Of a stretch of 64,000 nucleotides of DNA, positions 62,493 through 64,000 are shown piece after piece (position 1 is the stretch's first letter; the number at the start of each line of letters is the position of its first letter). The notes under the pieces are model-generated. The model had not been told where the DNA came from. It saw only the letters and a list, made by a program, of their open reading frames with translations, and did no database searches. The position numbers and the translations under genes were made by a program. This stretch comes from CAZPQM01 sp964588995 (lineage in GTDB: Bacteria > Pseudomonadota > Alphaproteobacteria > Rickettsiales > UBA8987), in NCBI GenBank assembly GCA_964588995.1, contig CAZPQM010000002.1:1-64000 (forward strand), written 5' to 3'.

Positions 62493-63706
62493 ACCAGCTC
62501 GCCTTGCAATAAGGTAGCTGTATCATATTTGCCCATCGCATGCTTCATGAAAAATTGCTTAACATCCGGAAGGTTTTCCACAGCACGTAAGCCAAGCCTG
62601 CGGGAGAGGGCGAGCGGCATGGCATTATTAGAGAATAAGCGGTTCAGTACATCCGTTACCGCGATCATGCTGTAATTATCACGCTTGCGCTTACGTTCAT
62701 ACGTCTGCAATAGTTGCGCGCTACCGACATCGAGGCCAAGCCGTTTATGCTCGACAACGAGCTCCGTTAACGTCGCAATATCGCGCATACTGAGGTTAAA
62801 CCCTTGCCCGGCAATCGGGTGGATGCCGTGAGCGGCATCACCAATCAACACCGCTCTTTCCTGATAATAACGTGTGGTGAAACTCAGGGTAAGCGGGTAG
62901 CTGAAGCGTTCACCAACGAGGGATAAGCCGCCGAGAAAGTTACCGAAGCGCTCTTCGATTGCCGATATAAACGCCTGATCGTTTGCATCACTATAATGCG
63001 CTGCCTCGTCACGTTTTTCCGTCCAGACGAGCGAGGAGTGATGCGGATTCTGCATAGGTAGAATGGCAAATGGGCCGCTCGGCAAAAATCGCTCCACCGC
63101 AAGCCCATCATGCGGCTGCTCATGCTCTACGGTACACACAATCGCTGTTTGCTTATAGTCCCAGGTGATCGGTTTGATGCCAAGAATGTCGCGAGTGGCG
63201 GAGCGCTTGCCATCGGCGACGATGACTAGCCCGGCTGATAGCTCCCTGCCGGATTCCGTGGAAAGCTGTGCGCGCTCAATATCCAACTCGGTGATCGTTT
63301 CAGGGGCCAGCAATACTACCGTCTCGAGCGCCGCTATCCGGTCGAGCAGCGCCCCACGAATATGGCGGTTTTCGAGGATATAACCCATTGCATCGGGCCC
63401 GACGTCGCGGTGATCGTAATGCAGCCAGAGCGGGGAGTCCTGATCGACGATGCGAATGTCATTGATCGGCCCGGCCTGCGGTTCCATTTTTTCCCAGACG
63501 CCGATCGCGCGTAATAACTGTTTAGATGCATGGGCGATCGCGCTGACCCGGCCATCAAAGGCTTGTTTTCGGTAATGCTCGGGGTTCTGGCGCTCGATAA
63601 TCGTTGTGGTGATGCCATGCGTACCGAGGGCAACAGCCATCGTCAGCCCAGCCAGCCCGCCACCTATAATCATCACATCAGTTGAAGTTGTGTTATCTTT
63701 ATTCAT
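62489..63706 (-). CDS. UbiH/UbiF/VisC-family FAD-dependent monooxygenase
   Basis: This 405-residue flavoprotein hydroxylates the ubiquinone ring. It has the FAD-binding GxGxxG segment DVMIIGGGLAGLTMAVALGTHG, the DGRVSAIAHASKQLLRAIGVW segment (family signature), the LVIVADGKRSATRD segment and the C-terminal VLIGDAAHGIHPIAGQGFNLSMRDIATL. The exact ring position (UbiH, UbiF, UbiI or UbiL) cannot be decided from motifs. The ATG at 63706 overlaps the stop of the upstream permease gene by one base, so it is probably in the same transcript. ubiG is found separately at 33968. Confidence 0.92.
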   Translation of the reverse strand: MNKDNTTSTDVMIIGGGLAGLTMAVALGTHGITTTIIERQNPEHYRKQAFDGRVSAIAHASKQLLRAIGVWEKMEPQAGPINDIRIVDQDSPLWLHYDHRDVGPDAMGYILENRHIRGALLDRIAALETVVLLAPETITELDIERAQLSTESGRELSAGLVIVADGKRSATRDILGIKPITWDYKQTAIVCTVEHEQPHDGLAVERFLPSGPFAILPMQNPHHSSLVWTEKRDEAAHYSDANDQAFISAIEERFGNFLGGLSLVGERFSYPLTLSFTTRYYQERAVLIGDAAHGIHPIAGQGFNLSMRDIATLTELVVEHKRLGLDVGSAQLLQTYERKRKRDNYSMIAVTDVLNRLFSNNAMPLALSRRLGLRAVENLPDVKQFFMKHAMGKYDTATLLQGELV

Positions 63707-64000
63707 CACGTTGCCTTTCTGGGGTCGAGCGCATCGCGTGTCGCTTCCCCTATGAATACCAGTAAGCTGAGTATCACCGCAATGACGATAAAGCCCGTCA
63801 GGCCCAACCACGGTGCCTGCAGGTTGGCTTTGCCCTGCGCGAGTAATTCACCGAGCGAGGGGCTGCCGGGGGGCAGGCCGAAGCCGAGGAAATCAATGGA
63901 GGTCAGGGTTGTAATCGCGCCGTTGAGAATAAAGGGCATAAAGGTAACGGTGACGACAAGGCTGTTGGGCAGCACATGCCGAAACAGAATAAGTCGCTCA
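63706..64000 (-). CDS. yejE: ABC transporter permease, YejE-like, 3' part only
   Basis: The gene runs off the window edge, leaving about 97 C-terminal residues. RHVLPNSLVVTVTFMPFILNGAITTLTSIDFLGFGLPPGSPSLGELLAQGKANLQAPWLGLTGF matches the C-terminus of YejE/OppC-type permeases, including the EAA-loop-adjacent region and two last membrane helices. YejABEF transporters import peptides, including microcin C in enterobacteria. The stop overlaps the start of the UbiH-type gene by one base. Confidence 0.88.
   Translation of the reverse strand, partial: ERLILFRHVLPNSLVVTVTFMPFILNGAITTLTSIDFLGFGLPPGSPSLGELLAQGKANLQAPWLGLTGFIVIAVILSLLVFIGEATRDALDPRKAT

Overview
The window looks like chromosome from an alphaproteobacterium of moderate GC content. 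The evidence is the gene set: an F1 ATP synthase set with atpH first, ubiG and a UbiH-type hydroxylase, a RibB protein with a degenerate RibA-like tail, L25/Ctc next to pth and ychF, a biotin-dependent propionyl/acetyl-CoA carboxylase alpha chain, and a complete cheA-W-Y-B-R set. Branched-chain amino acid, riboflavin, thiamine and pyrimidine genes argue against a strongly reduced parasite. Type IV pilus-type motors and chemotaxis suggest a motile, surface-interacting cell. A Micavibrio-like lineage would fit, but the genus is inference.

Layout. Positions 1-3708 hold one end of an integrated element: a C-terminally truncated primase-polymerase, an AlpA-type regulator, an unknown gene and a P4-type integrase abutting tRNA-Gln(UUG). 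Positions 3767-8708 carry cutA, prs, rplY, pth, ychF and rpmB, with several families of interspersed palindromic repeats. Positions 8793-21669 hold pyrD and then a type IV pilus/type II secretion-like locus: a TPR protein, PilT and PilU on the plus strand, converging on an ABC ATPase, PilP-, PilO- and PilMN/GspL-like proteins, GspF/PilC and a GspE/PilB with a very long Pro/Gln-rich N-terminus. Positions 21782-26571 carry guaA, with a repeat inserted in frame in its coding sequence, and ribB-ribH-nusB-thiL. Positions 26568-36764 are mixed housekeeping and envelope genes (phhB, VanX-type dipeptidase, exoD-like, ilvD, two YbjQ-domain proteins, an M48 protease, an IS30 remnant, ubiG, DUF1223).

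Positions 36773-52952 are the most unusual part. The F1 ATP synthase genes keep the ancestral order atpH-A-G-D-C on the minus strand but are broken by insertions in three places. A four-helix-bundle (S23-type) gene lies between atpA and atpG, an outer-membrane barrel and a methyltransferase lie between atpG and atpD, and an AT-rich block of about 9 kb lies between atpD and atpC. That block holds surface and lipid modification genes: a fatty acid hydroxylase, an MFS/spermidine-synthase-like fusion, a phosphoethanolamine transferase, aminotransferases, a sulfotransferase and a glycosyltransferase. It also contains decayed genes, namely a glycosyltransferase stub and a frameshifted wecE-like gene that runs into a second aminotransferase.

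Positions 53154-64000 hold an RhlE-type helicase, pccA, a compact chemotaxis operon whose CheA carries a duplicated acidic linker motif and a C-terminal receiver, a UbiH-family monooxygenase and the 3' end of a YejE-type permease. No CRISPR array and no unmistakable new defence system was found. The best candidates for something undescribed are the repeat inside guaA, the dispersed F1 operon with its envelope island, and the pilus/secretion locus that lacks pilin and secretin genes.
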